64,000 bases of DNA from Paraburkholderia caledonica NBRC 102488 (GTDB lineage Bacteria; Pseudomonadota; Gammaproteobacteria; Burkholderiales; Burkholderiaceae). The DNA is taken from contig NZ_BAYE01000026.1 of assembly GCF_000685095.1 (NCBI RefSeq), positions 1-64,000 on the forward strand. Direction: 5' to 3'. The position numbers were made by a program, and so were the translations under genes. Below are positions 1-9,381 of this stretch, piece after piece. The notes under the pieces are model-generated. The model searched no databases. It was given only the letters and a program-made list of their open reading frames with translations, and had not been told where the DNA came from. Within the stretch, counting starts at the first letter, position 1, and the number at the start of each line of letters is the position of its first letter.

Positions 1-56
1 TCATATTGAAGCGGCCTTTTTCATTGCGCAGCATTTATAGCGCGCGGTCAGTGTGC
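1..56. other. Window edge, no gene assigned
   Basis: This short stretch lies downstream of bioB on the minus strand. I see no start, stop context or hairpin that would let me assign it to a gene. Confidence 0.5.
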
Positions 57-1160
57 TTAGTTCGTCGCGGCCTGCGCGGGTTGCTCATGTTCACAACCAT
101 GTTCGCAGCCGCTTTTATCGAGCGGCATGTGCTGCGCGGCTTCGGCGCGAATGCCGAGGCGTTCGAGTAGCTTGCGGTCCGCTTCCGCTTGCGGATTGCT
201 CGTGGTGAGCAACTGATCGCCGTAGAAAATCGAATTCGCGCCTGCGAGGAAGCACATTGCCTGCAACGCTTCGTCCATCTGCTCGCGACCGGCCGACAGG
301 CGCACCATCGCGCGCGGCATGGTGATGCGCGCAATCGCAATCGTCCGAACGAATTCGAACGGATCGATCGATTCAGTGCCTGTCAACGGCGTGCCTTCCA
401 CTTGCACCAGATTGTTTATCGGCACCGATTCCGGATACGGGTCCATGTTCGCCAGTTGCGCGATCAGGCCCGCACGTTCGCGGCGCGACTCGCCCAGTCC
501 GACGATGCCGCCGCAGCACACGTTGATGCCGGCGTCGCGCACGCGTTCGAGCGTGTCGAGACGGTCCTGATAAGTGCGCGTCGAAATGATCTGGCCGTAG
601 AACTCCGGCGACGTGTCGAGGTTGTGGTTGTAGTAGTCGAGGCCTGCTTCGCGCAGTTGCTGCGCCTGATGCGTTTCGAGCATGCCGAGCGTCACGCAGG
701 TTTCCAGACCCATCGCCTTCACACCGCGAATCATGTCCTTGATCGGCTCAAGGTGCCGGTCTTTCGGATTGCGCCACGCGGCGCCCATGCAGAAGCGCGT
801 CGCACCGTTTTCCTTGGCGGCCTTCGCGGCGGCGAGCACTTCGTCGACCGGCATCAGCTTGTCGGCTTGCAGGCCCGTATCGTGATGCACGGACTGTGGG
901 CAGTACGCGCAATCTTCTTCGCAGCCGCCGGTCTTGATGGAAAGCAGTGTCGACAGTTGCACGGTGTTCGCATCGAAATGCTCGCGATGCGTTTGCTGCG
1001 CGCGAAACATCAGGTCGTTGAACGGCAGTTCATACAACGCGACGATATCGGCAACGCGCCAGCGCGCGAGCTGCTTGCCCGCTGCATCGACATTGGCGTT
1101 GGCATTGGCGTTGCTGGCGGCCGTTTCAGCACGCGCGGGGGCGATGTTCAGTTGCGTCAT
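57..1160 (-). CDS. bioB: Biotin synthase BioB
   Basis: Radical-SAM enzyme that inserts sulfur into dethiobiotin, the last step of biotin synthesis. The SAM iron-sulfur ligands are visible as C80, C84 and C87 in the CxxxCxxC motif. The protein is 367 aa, somewhat longer than the usual 320-350 aa because of an Asn/Ala-rich N-terminus and a Cys/His-containing tail. I chose the ATG at 1160 over the in-frame ATG at 1175 because a GAGGA ribosome-binding site lies about 8 nt upstream of it. It is the last gene of bioA-bioF-bioD-bioB, 35 nt after bioD. Confidence 0.96.
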   Translation of the reverse strand: MTQLNIAPARAETAASNANANANVDAAGKQLARWRVADIVALYELPFNDLMFRAQQTHREHFDANTVQLSTLLSIKTGGCEEDCAYCPQSVHHDTGLQADKLMPVDEVLAAAKAAKENGATRFCMGAAWRNPKDRHLEPIKDMIRGVKAMGLETCVTLGMLETHQAQQLREAGLDYYNHNLDTSPEFYGQIISTRTYQDRLDTLERVRDAGINVCCGGIVGLGESRRERAGLIAQLANMDPYPESVPINNLVQVEGTPLTGTESIDPFEFVRTIAIARITMPRAMVRLSAGREQMDEALQAMCFLAGANSIFYGDQLLTTSNPQAEADRKLLERLGIRAEAAQHMPLDKSGCEHGCEHEQPAQAATN

Positions 1161-1195
1161 GTGCTCAATCCTCATGAATGGATGTGTTGGTTGAT

Positions 1196-1924
1196 TCAGC
1201 GCTGCGCGTCACGCAGCGTCTGCAATAGCCGGTTGATGTCGAGTTGATCAGCCGCGAGTTCCGGCGCCGTTGGGCGCAGATGCGGCACGATGCCGAGCAA
1301 CGGCGCGCCGTGTTCACGCGCGAGATGCTCGCGGATCGACGCGATGTTTTCGTCGGGGAAAGTCATGTCCGGGTCGACGCGATTCGCTACCCAGCCAGCA
1401 AGCGTGAGCCCGCGCGCGGCGATGGCGTCAGCGGTGAGCAACGCGTGGCTGATGCAGCCGAGGCGCATGCCGACCACCAGCACGACCGGCAGCTTCAGCG
1501 CGACGGCGAGATCGGCGGTGTCATGTGTGGCGGTCAACGGTACGCGGAAACCGCCGACACCTTCCACGACCACGACGTCCGCCCGCTGCAACGCCTGCGC
1601 ATGGCAAGCGACGATATGGTCGATATCGAGGGCGACGTTCTCCAGCGCGGCCGCGATATGGGGCGCCGCTGGTTCCTTCAGCAGATACGGCGTGCGCATT
1701 GCGGGCGGCAGCAGCACGGTCGAAGCGGCGTCGAGCTGATCCGCGTCTTCGTTATGCAGTTCGCCGTTCAGTTCGAATGCGCCAGCAGCGATCGGCTTCA
1801 TCGCGGCGGCTTGCAAGCCTTCGCGCGCGAAGCCGCGCAACAATGCACAAGAGACGAACGTCTTGCCGATTTCAGTATCGGTGCCGGTGACGAATAGCGA
1901 CAGGGCAGAGTTCGTGGCGGTCAT
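1196..1924 (-). CDS. bioD: Dethiobiotin synthetase BioD
   Basis: ATP-dependent carboxylation and ring closure of 7,8-diaminopelargonic acid to dethiobiotin in the cytoplasm. The N-terminus carries the P-loop variant GTDTEIGKT typical of BioD, and 242 aa is normal for the family. The open frame extends further upstream, but the start at 1924 is fixed by a 4-nt ATGA overlap with the bioF stop and by the position of the P-loop near the N-terminus. Translational coupling to bioF is likely. Confidence 0.95.
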   Translation of the reverse strand: MTATNSALSLFVTGTDTEIGKTFVSCALLRGFAREGLQAAAMKPIAAGAFELNGELHNEDADQLDAASTVLLPPAMRTPYLLKEPAAPHIAAALENVALDIDHIVACHAQALQRADVVVVEGVGGFRVPLTATHDTADLAVALKLPVVLVVGMRLGCISHALLTADAIAARGLTLAGWVANRVDPDMTFPDENIASIREHLAREHGAPLLGIVPHLRPTAPELAADQLDINRLLQTLRDAQR

Positions 1925-3105
1925 ATGGCTTGCGCTCCTGCCTGTTGCAAGCCGGCTTCCAGCCGGTCGAGATCCGTGTGCGAATGCGCGGCCGACAACG
2001 ATATGCGCAAGCGCGATGTGCCGGTGGGCACGGTCGGCGGACGGATTGCGGGAACCCACAGACCGGCGCGGTCGAGCGAGGCCGCAATATCCAGCGTCGC
2101 CTCGTTCGCGCCGATCACGAGCGGCTGCACGGCAGTGTCCGAATCGACGGGAATCCACGGCGTGCTTTTGAGCATGGCGCGCGTGCGGTCGATCAATTGG
2201 CGCAAATGCGCGCGGCGTTCATCGCCCTCATTGCCGCCGATAATGCGCAGACTCGCCGAAACCGCATGCGCCGCTGCGGGCACGGATGCCGTGGTGAATA
2301 TATAAGGACGCGCGCGCTGTACGAGCCATTCGATCACCGTCTCGTGCGCGGCGACGAACGCGCCCGACACGCCCGCCGCCTTGCCGAGCGTGCCGATGGA
2401 AATCAGATTCGGCGAGCGCAACGCGGCGTCTGCGACGGCGCCGCGGCCTTGCGGACCGAGCACGCCGAAACCGTGCGCGTCGTCGACGATCAGCCATGCG
2501 CCATGCTGTTCCGCGAGTTCAAGCAGACGCGGCAGCGGTGCAATGTCGCCGTCCATGCTGAACACCGTGTCGGAGACGATCGCTTTCACGTCCGCGTCCG
2601 ACGCGTCGAGCATCGCGCTCAGCGCTTCCATATCGCAATGCGGATAGATCTGCACATCTGCCCGCGATAAACGGGCGCCGTCGATCAGCGACGCGTGATT
2701 CAGTGCGTCGGAGAAGAGCGTCGTGCCGCGGCCTGCGAGCGCAGTGAGCGTCGCGAGATTCGCCATGTAGCCGGTGCTGAAGTAGAGCGCGCGCGGCGTA
2801 TCCACGAAACCGCCGACGAATTCAGCAAGGTCGTCTTCGAGCTGCGCATGCGCGCGCGAGTGGCCGCCGAGCAGATGCGAACCGCCGCTGCCCGCGCCGT
2901 AGCGTTGCGCGCCTTCGGCAATGGCCGCGATCAATTGCGGATGCGCGGCGAGGCCGAGATAGTCATTGCTTGCAAAGCCGATAATCTCGCGGCCGTCGAC
3001 CGTCATGTGCGCGGCGCAGGGCGTGTCGGCCGTGCGGCGTCGACGGCGCAGGCCGCGTTCGTCGATTTCCTTCAGCCCCGCTGAGAGTTTGTCGAGGAGA
3101 TGCAT
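1921..3105 (-). CDS. bioF: 8-amino-7-oxononanoate synthase BioF
   Basis: PLP enzyme joining pimeloyl-ACP (or -CoA) and alanine, the first dedicated step of ring assembly. The 394-aa protein has the alpha-oxoamine synthase pattern, including the PLP lysine in the segment SIGTLGKAAGVSG and the DDAHGFGVLG motif. Its start overlaps the bioA stop by one base (TAATG) and its stop overlaps the bioD start, so the whole operon is tightly coupled. Confidence 0.95.
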   Translation of the reverse strand: MHLLDKLSAGLKEIDERGLRRRRRTADTPCAAHMTVDGREIIGFASNDYLGLAAHPQLIAAIAEGAQRYGAGSGGSHLLGGHSRAHAQLEDDLAEFVGGFVDTPRALYFSTGYMANLATLTALAGRGTTLFSDALNHASLIDGARLSRADVQIYPHCDMEALSAMLDASDADVKAIVSDTVFSMDGDIAPLPRLLELAEQHGAWLIVDDAHGFGVLGPQGRGAVADAALRSPNLISIGTLGKAAGVSGAFVAAHETVIEWLVQRARPYIFTTASVPAAAHAVSASLRIIGGNEGDERRAHLRQLIDRTRAMLKSTPWIPVDSDTAVQPLVIGANEATLDIAASLDRAGLWVPAIRPPTVPTGTSRLRISLSAAHSHTDLDRLEAGLQQAGAQAI

Positions 3106-4466
3106 TAGCGGACCTGCGCGAGCGTCGCTTCGAACGTTTCGCGAGTGCGCGAGGCGAGCAGCGCAAGTTCTTCGTCGTCGAGAATGTATGGAGGCATCAG
3201 ATAAACCGTGGTCGAAATGGGGCGCAGCAGCAGTTCACGTTGCAACGCGTTTTCGAAGAAGCGGCGCGAGAATGTTTTGGCATGCTGAGCGTTTTCGATT
3301 GCCGCATCGAAGGCTATGATGGTGCCGCATTGCCGTAGGTTGCGCACCTGTTCATGCTTTGCGAGCGGCGCGAGCGCGGCCATCAGCTTTGCCGACTTTT
3401 GCGCGTTGGCTGCGAGCACGTTGTCGGTCGCGAATAGATCGAGCGTGGCGAGCGCCGCGCGGCACGCGAGCGGATTGCCAGTGTACGAATGCGAGTGCAA
3501 GAAGCCGCGAGCGGTGTCGTCGTGATAGAAGGCTTCGAAGATTTCGTCGCGCGAGAGCACGATGGAAAGCGGCAGATAGCCACCGCTTATACCTTTGGAC
3601 AGGCACAAAAAGTCCGGCCAGATGCCAGCCCGTTCGCACGCGAAGAAGGTGCCCGTGCGTCCGCAGCCAACGGCGATTTCGTCGGCGATCAGATGCACGC
3701 CATATCGATCGCACAGCGTCCGTAAACCGGCGATATACGAAGCGTCGTGCATGGCCATGCCGGCCGCGCACTGTACGAGCGGCTCGACGATCAGCGCCGC
3801 GATCTTCGTGGCGCGGGCTTCGAAGAGCGCGCGTACATGGTCGAGCGCGCGACGTGCGACGTCCGCAGCCGCTTCACCGGATTTCGCAAGACGCGCGTCG
3901 GGTGACGCGACGACGTGCGCGTTGCGGATCAGCGGGTCGTAGGCGTCCTTGAACAGCGCGACGTCGGTCACGCCGAGCGCGCCGATGGTCTCGCCGTGGT
4001 AGCTGTTCGCGATGCAGACGAATTCCTGCTTGTCGGCGAAACCGCGATTGCGCCACGAGTGGAAGCTCATCTTGAGCGCAATTTCGACTGCCGATGCGCC
4101 GTCTGATGCGAAGAACGCGTGCCCCAGCGTGCCCTGTGTGAGCGCACCGAGGCGCTCCGCAAGTTCGATCGCGGGTTCGTGCGTGCAACCGGCGAGCATG
4201 GCGTGCTCGAGCGTATCGAGTTGGTCCTTGAGCGCCGCGTTGATGCGCGGGTTTGCGTGGCCGAAGAGATTCACCCACCACGAACTGATCGCATCCAGAT
4301 AACGATGGCCGGCGCGGTCGTAAAGCCACGCGCCTTGGCCGCGCGCGACCGGCACGAGCGGAAGGCGCTCGTGGTGCTTCATCTGTGTGCAGGGATGCCA
4401 GACCGCTCGCAGGCTGCGGGCTACCCAGTCTTCGGTCGATATTGACGGTGTTGCTGAATTTTCCAA
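3105..4466 (-). CDS. bioA: Adenosylmethionine-8-amino-7-oxononanoate transaminase BioA
   Basis: PLP class III aminotransferase converting 8-amino-7-oxononanoate to diaminopelargonate with SAM as amino donor. Family signatures include WHPCTQM near the N-terminus, SSWWVN, and the PLP lysine in LCLSKGISGGYLPLS. The start is TTG at 4466: a GGAG site lies 6 nt upstream, and the conserved WHP motif precedes the first in-frame ATG. It is the first gene of the bio operon; the 645 bases upstream should hold the promoter. The TTG may limit expression. Confidence 0.94.
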   Translation of the reverse strand: MENSATPSISTEDWVARSLRAVWHPCTQMKHHERLPLVPVARGQGAWLYDRAGHRYLDAISSWWVNLFGHANPRINAALKDQLDTLEHAMLAGCTHEPAIELAERLGALTQGTLGHAFFASDGASAVEIALKMSFHSWRNRGFADKQEFVCIANSYHGETIGALGVTDVALFKDAYDPLIRNAHVVASPDARLAKSGEAAADVARRALDHVRALFEARATKIAALIVEPLVQCAAGMAMHDASYIAGLRTLCDRYGVHLIADEIAVGCGRTGTFFACERAGIWPDFLCLSKGISGGYLPLSIVLSRDEIFEAFYHDDTARGFLHSHSYTGNPLACRAALATLDLFATDNVLAANAQKSAKLMAALAPLAKHEQVRNLRQCGTIIAFDAAIENAQHAKTFSRRFFENALQRELLLRPISTTVYLMPPYILDDEELALLASRTRETFEATLAQVR

Positions 4467-5111
4467 GAGGTACTCCAGAGAAGCTTTTCTTGCTGCTGCC
4501 GTGGTTGGTTTTTATGGTTTTTCCGGGCGCGGCGCGTGCGCGTTGGCGACGCTGCGCGCAGCCCTCGGCTAGCGTGCGGGGTCGAGATTAGCGGTTTATT
4601 TCGGCCTTTGCACTAGGCCTTTGACCGTGCTTTTCGCTGACGGCCGCGTGGTTCAGCGGTGTTCGCGACAGGTGATTTGCGTTTGAATCTGAAGCGCGCT
4701 AATCGCTGTAATTGACGACGGCAAAGTAATTGGGGGTAGTGGGCGAGATTGGGGGGAAGGGGCGGCGAGCCGGGAGATGTGACTGCCGGGCCGCAGGCGA
4801 TCGGAGACGACCTGCGGCTGGCAAATTGTTGCGTATGAAGGAGCGAAATCAGACGGAGTCAACGTGATGACAGCTCAGTCTGAAGTTCGATCTGCACGAT
4901 GGCAAGTGCAGCCACTTCGCAAGTAGCGAGTCAGGCAGATTGACAGCACAGAGGAAGGCAAGAAAGGCCCGACAGCGGGGCCTCTGAGACATTTAAAGGA
5001 GGGGCAGCAAAGAACAGGCAGACGGCGTGTGAAGATTGCCGGTATTTAAAAAACGGCGCCCCGCCGATGCCCTAAACCGCTGCGCATCTAAACCAGAACC
5101 CAATCGCGACA
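4467..5111. other. Long intergenic region upstream of the bio operon
   Basis: No convincing gene. It should contain the bio promoter, but I cannot pick a clear -35/-10 pair or a BirA- or BioR-type operator. Two direct copies of GGCCTTTG lie near 4605-4625. Towards the hydrolase end is a weak GC hairpin, listed separately. Confidence 0.5.
4958..4984 (-). terminator. Weak hairpin downstream of the exported hydrolase
   Basis: AGGCCC (4965-4970) and GGGCCT (4978-4983) pair around a 7-nt loop. On the minus strand the stem is followed by a broken T-run. It lies about 130 nt past the stop of the hydrolase gene, so it could terminate that transcript, but the T-tract is poor. Confidence 0.35.
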
Positions 5112-6401
5112 TCACTCGCGACTGGCAATAGCCCGCCGCGCTTCGTCGGCAGAAGACCCGGACCCGCCGGTAGCACCACTATCCGCCGTCCGCGAACCCT
5201 GATCGCCCCATACGACAGAACTATCGACGGCATACAACCGGCAAGGCGCGGAACTCTGTTTCTGGCAATTAGCAATCGCGACCGACATCGGATCGTCGCC
5301 GCCCTCGGCCCACGACCATGCACCCGTGTCGGACACCGCAAATGCGCGGCTCGGATATTGATGCAGGAAGTTGCGATAGCCGTTGCGTCCAGCTTCGTCG
5401 ACATAGGGCACGGCGTCTACGGCATCTACTGAAGCAAAGCCGCTCGCTTTGGGCGCCGAAGGATCCGCCACCCGGTACTGCACGCCCGTGGGCATGCCGA
5501 CGCGGGCGAGGAAGGCCTCGACGGCCGGCCACCACACATGTACGCCGTCGCGGTCGCCGACGAGCCGATGTGCGTCGTTCTTATAGCTGCCGTAGTCGAC
5601 CATCTTTGCGCTCGCGCCGTGCGCTACGTACGCCGCGTACATGCCGGCCACGAGTGGCGCATTCCACACTGAGTCGTTGTCGCCGTACATCCACAGCGAC
5701 GGCACTTTCGTTTTGTCGCCGTAGGCGCCGAATGCGCGGGTCAGGTTACCTTGCCAGTCGCCGCACGCGTCCTGTCGCAAGCCGCCCGAAAAGTTAATCA
5801 ACGCGCGCACGCCCGGTGCGGCCTCGGTGCCGTAGGCCAATGTAGCGAGACCGCCGTGTGACGTGCCGGCCACCACGATGTGTGACGCGTCGACATAAGG
5901 TTGCTTCGACATGTAGTCGACGGCGGCCGCAACGTCGCCGGCCTGCGATATGCCGTTGCGTTCGACGTCGCAACCGTCCTGATGATAGACGCCGCCCGAC
6001 TGGCCAAAACCCTGGCGGTTCGGTGCTACGACCACATAGCCACGGCGCACGAATTCGCGCGCGAGCGGCAGCGGGTCGCTGCGTTCCTGCATGCGCGGAT
6101 CGCCGGGAATCTTGCCGTGATTGAAGACGATCATTGGAAACGGGCCTGCGCCGTCCGGTTTGTAGACCGTTGTCTGAAGCGTGATGTCACCGTCGGCATC
6201 GACGGGTATGCGGATAATCTGTTGGTTCAGGCGCGCGGTGGGTAGATAAACGTCGTCCTGGAGCGCGATGCGCGGCACCTGCGCGCGGGCGAGGGGTCCA
6301 GGCTGGGCGTCCGCGAGCGGATTCGCCTGCGCGACTGCGACAGCGCACGTGGCCGCTGCACAAATCACCGCACACTTCGTAAGGACCTTGCTCAACACCA
6401 T
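5112..6401 (-). CDS. Exported alpha/beta hydrolase (dienelactone-hydrolase-like)
   Basis: Predicted exported serine hydrolase of 429 aa; the substrate is unknown. A signal peptide covers about residues 1-27 (basic start, hydrophobic run, AQA cleavage context). The nucleophile elbow is GTSHGG, and NRQGFGQS and DNDSVW segments fit the alpha/beta-hydrolase core. After the hydrolase domain is a C-terminal region with two cysteines (ANCQ and APCRLYAVDSSVVWG), then a Ser/Gly-rich tail. An AGGCAGG site lies 7 nt before the ATG. It stands alone between two long intergenic regions. A lipase, esterase or peptidase role is equally possible. Confidence 0.75.
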   Translation of the reverse strand: MVLSKVLTKCAVICAAATCAVAVAQANPLADAQPGPLARAQVPRIALQDDVYLPTARLNQQIIRIPVDADGDITLQTTVYKPDGAGPFPMIVFNHGKIPGDPRMQERSDPLPLAREFVRRGYVVVAPNRQGFGQSGGVYHQDGCDVERNGISQAGDVAAAVDYMSKQPYVDASHIVVAGTSHGGLATLAYGTEAAPGVRALINFSGGLRQDACGDWQGNLTRAFGAYGDKTKVPSLWMYGDNDSVWNAPLVAGMYAAYVAHGASAKMVDYGSYKNDAHRLVGDRDGVHVWWPAVEAFLARVGMPTGVQYRVADPSAPKASGFASVDAVDAVPYVDEAGRNGYRNFLHQYPSRAFAVSDTGAWSWAEGGDDPMSVAIANCQKQSSAPCRLYAVDSSVVWGDQGSRTADSGATGGSGSSADEARRAIASRE

Positions 6402-7043
6402 TCACGCACCTGCCTGAAAAGACTGCCTGGACATCTCATGTCCGTTCACCGAAACACGCGGCCGACATTCGCCTTTCGTGCACGTTTGCGACAAACAAAA
6501 AGATGCTCACGTACGCATTGCGCGAAGCGCACGCACGTCAATCGAGATCGCACGGGATAAACCCAACGGCCGACGCGACCCCACGCGCCGATGATGAACG
6601 CCACGTCTGCCGCCGGGCGCCGCGGCCGTAACCGTTTCTATCTGGTTATCGGCCAGGCACCGGCGCGGCTTGCGGAACCCTTACCAACTGGCCCTCGCAT
6701 CGCGGCGTCACGAAGCAACGGCCTCATCCTGGCACGACAATTTTGTTTTGTGCAATCAAGGAGAACCCGCGACGAAAAAATTGCTGCATCGCGCGAGGGC
6801 TTGCATGGGGGGCGTGAACTCGGCCCGGGGCGCGGCTGGGGGCGGCGGCAGACGGGTCCTCGAGGGTCCTTGAGCAGGCGCTGGCAAGCCGTCGCGCGGC
6901 ACCGCAGCGCACGACGTGAGCAAAGGTAAGGCGCGGCTTGTGGCGCCGAGCCAACGGAAGAAAACGACGCTTCTATGGGGCCATATGCGATGACGGCGCA
7001 TTATCCGCGGCCGCGCGGCCAGATAACAGAAAGGCGCTGAAAG
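6402..7043. other. Intergenic region without a supported gene
   Basis: Short open frames occur on both strands, but none has a ribosome-binding site, a domain or sensible composition. A G-rich patch lies at 6797-6842. I see no RNA gene or repeat. Confidence 0.5.
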
Positions 7044-7502
7044 CTACTCGCTTACATCGCCGTCGACGTAGAGCCAGCGTCCGTCGTCGTTGCAAATGAA
7101 GCGGCTCAACTCGTGCAACCTGTGCGCGCGGCCCGCAACCTTGTATCTGGCGACGAACTCGACCGTCGCATGACGCGGATCGATCTCCGCGAACGTCTTG
7201 ATTTGCAGTCCGAGCCAGCGAGGAGCGTCGGGCGCCGACACGTCGGCGTCCAGATCGGCGGGGCAGGTTTGCGGCGCCCAGGTCGCGCGCAAATAGTTCG
7301 TTGCGCCGACAACGTAAGCGCTGTACCGCGAGCGCATCAGTTCCAGTGCGCGCGGCGCGACCTCGCCGCCGTCGATGTAACGGCCGCAGCACTGCTCGAA
7401 ACGCGGCGCTTTTGCGGCGCTCGCCTCGCCGGGAACGGCGCCGCCGCATGGGCAGTCGGTGGGCCGCTGCGCGGACGACTTGTGCCTGTTTTTCGAACTC
7501 AT
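7044..7502 (-). CDS. YchJ-like SEC-C motif protein (UPF0225)
   Basis: A 152-aa member of the YchJ family, of unclear function. The zinc-binding SEC-C-type cluster is at the N-terminus (DCPCGG, then QCCGRYIDG), followed by the family motif ELMRSRYSAYV and an NTF2-like fold ending in WLYVDGD. It follows the acyl-CoA dehydrogenase gene by 6 nt and is probably co-transcribed with it. Confidence 0.88.
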   Translation of the reverse strand: MSSKNRHKSSAQRPTDCPCGGAVPGEASAAKAPRFEQCCGRYIDGGEVAPRALELMRSRYSAYVVGATNYLRATWAPQTCPADLDADVSAPDAPRWLGLQIKTFAEIDPRHATVEFVARYKVAGRAHRLHELSRFICNDDGRWLYVDGDVSE

Positions 7503-7508
7503 CGAACC

Positions 7509-8645
7509 CTAGCCGAGACCGCGCGCGATCAATATTTTCTGAATGTCGCTCGTGCCTTCGTAGATCTGGCACACGCGTACGTCGCGATAAATCCGCTCGA
7601 CCGGAAAGTCGCTGAGATACCCGTAGCCGCCGTGGATCTGCAGCGCCGCCGAACAAATCCGCTCGGCAGCTTCCGACGCAAACAGTTTCGCCATGGCGGC
7701 TTCCGTGAGACACGGCTGACCGGCGTCCTTTAGCGACGCCGCGTGCCAGATCAACTGACGCGCGGCTTCCAGTTGCGTCGCCATGTCGGCGAGGCGGAAT
7801 TGCACCGCCTGGTGCGAAAAAAGCGGCTGACCGAAGCTCTCGCGCTCTTTTGCATAGGTCAACGCGGCTTCGTACGCGGCGCGTGCCATGCCGACACTTT
7901 GCGCAGCGATGCCGATGCGCCCGCCTTCGAGCCCCGACAGCGCGATGCGATAGCCCTCGCCTTCCGCGCCGATCAGATTCGCGGCCGGCACGCGGCAGTC
8001 TTCGAAGATGATCTGCGCGGTGTCCGACGAATGCTGGCCAAGCTTGTCTTCGACTCGCGCGACCACATAACCCTTGCTGTCGGTCGGCACGATAAACGCG
8101 CTGATGCCGCGCTTGCCCGCCGCCTTGTCGGTGACGGCCATCACGATCGCGACGTTGCCGTTCTTGCCGCTCGTGATGAACTGCTTGACGCCGTTCAGCA
8201 CGTAGGCGTCGCCGTCTTTGTCGCGTGTGGCGGTGGTGCGCAGCGCCGATGCGTCCGAGCCGGCTTGCGGTTCGGTCAGACAGAATGCGCCGAGCATTTC
8301 GCCGCGCGCGAGCGGCGTGAGCCAGTCACGCTTTTGCGCGTCGTTGCCGTAAGTCAGCAGGATGCTGCATACAGGGCAATTGTTCACGGAGATCGCCGTG
8401 GATGTACCGCCGTCGCCCGCGGCAATTTCTTCGAGAATCAGCGCGAGCGCGAGCGCGTCCATGCCGGCGCCGCCGTAGGTTTCGGGCACCAGCACGCCGT
8501 ATGCGCCAAGTTCCGCGAGTTGGCGGTGAACGTCTTTCGGGAACGTGCGCTCGCGATCCCACGTCGCCGCGTACGGCGTGACTGCTTCGCGCACGAATGT
8601 GCGCAGCGCGTCGCGGACCATCAGGTGGTCCTGATCAAGCAGCAT
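7509..8645 (-). CDS. Acyl-CoA dehydrogenase
   Basis: FAD enzyme of 378 aa introducing the alpha-beta double bond in an acyl-CoA. The family signature AFCLTEPQAGSDA is present and the catalytic glutamate is in YEGTSDIQK (E363), the position used by short- and branched-chain enzymes other than the isovaleryl type. It lies 12 nt downstream of an SDR gene and in a run with a thiolase, so short- or branched-chain acyl-CoA oxidation is likely. The exact substrate cannot be read from sequence. Confidence 0.92.
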   Translation of the reverse strand: MLLDQDHLMVRDALRTFVREAVTPYAATWDRERTFPKDVHRQLAELGAYGVLVPETYGGAGMDALALALILEEIAAGDGGTSTAISVNNCPVCSILLTYGNDAQKRDWLTPLARGEMLGAFCLTEPQAGSDASALRTTATRDKDGDAYVLNGVKQFITSGKNGNVAIVMAVTDKAAGKRGISAFIVPTDSKGYVVARVEDKLGQHSSDTAQIIFEDCRVPAANLIGAEGEGYRIALSGLEGGRIGIAAQSVGMARAAYEAALTYAKERESFGQPLFSHQAVQFRLADMATQLEAARQLIWHAASLKDAGQPCLTEAAMAKLFASEAAERICSAALQIHGGYGYLSDFPVERIYRDVRVCQIYEGTSDIQKILIARGLG

Positions 8646-8657
8646 GAGCGTGTCTCC

Positions 8658-9335
8658 TCACCATTCCAGCGGCGTGCCGTCGTATTGATAAAAGCGGCCA
8701 TTGAATGCTTCGCGCGAGGCGGCGGCCTGCTTGAGTACCTCGCGCATGCCGGCGACGCTGCGCGTGGGGTCGATCGCCGCCTGCGCGCCGCCCATATCGG
8801 TTTGCACCCAGCCGGGATGCAACGACACACACGTGGCGCGCTGCGCGTCGAGCGACGCGAGTTTGAGCGCGTCGTTCAACGCCGCTTTGCTCACGCGATA
8901 CAGCCAGCCGCTCGTGCCGCTCGTGTCGCCGATGCTGCCCATCTTGCTCGAGATCACCGCCAGCACGCCGCCTGATTCTTCGACGAGCGGCAGCAGGATC
9001 GGCATCAGCTGCATCGGGCCGCGCACGTTGGTGTGCATGACATGGTCGAAGTCTTCGGCGGTAATGGTTTCAATGCCTTCGGTGCGCGGGCCGTACACGC
9101 CCGACACGACGATGGCAACGTCCACATGCTCGCCATCGAGCTTCCAGCCGAGCGCGGCGATATCCTCCGGCTCGGTCACGTCGACGGAGTAGGTTTGTGC
9201 GCCAAGCTGAGTGAGGGTGTCGAGCGCGGCGCCGTCGCGCGCTGTGGCGAGCACCCGCCAGCCACTATGTTTGTACTGCCGGACAAACTCCTGGCCGATG
9301 CCGCGCGATGCACCGACGATCAACACTGTCTTCAT
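8658..9335 (-). CDS. Short-chain dehydrogenase/reductase
   Basis: NAD(P)-dependent SDR of 225 aa with the cofactor motif GASRGIGQEF at the N-terminus and the catalytic YRVSK. The compact length resembles C-factor-type or fabG-like SDRs. It sits between the thiolase and acyl-CoA dehydrogenase genes, so it may act on a 3-hydroxyacyl intermediate, but SDR context is a weak guide to substrate. Confidence 0.88.
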   Translation of the reverse strand: MKTVLIVGASRGIGQEFVRQYKHSGWRVLATARDGAALDTLTQLGAQTYSVDVTEPEDIAALGWKLDGEHVDVAIVVSGVYGPRTEGIETITAEDFDHVMHTNVRGPMQLMPILLPLVEESGGVLAVISSKMGSIGDTSGTSGWLYRVSKAALNDALKLASLDAQRATCVSLHPGWVQTDMGGAQAAIDPTRSVAGMREVLKQAAASREAFNGRFYQYDGTPLEW

Positions 9336-9381
9336 GATTCACCTCAGACCAAGTGACACGCTTGAACGTGCGTACTACGCG

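Noticed and set aside
6797..6842. G-rich patch that could form a quadruplex
   Set aside because: Four G-runs exist but loops of 7, 14 and 7 nt are long and there is no linked gene or conservation I can judge.
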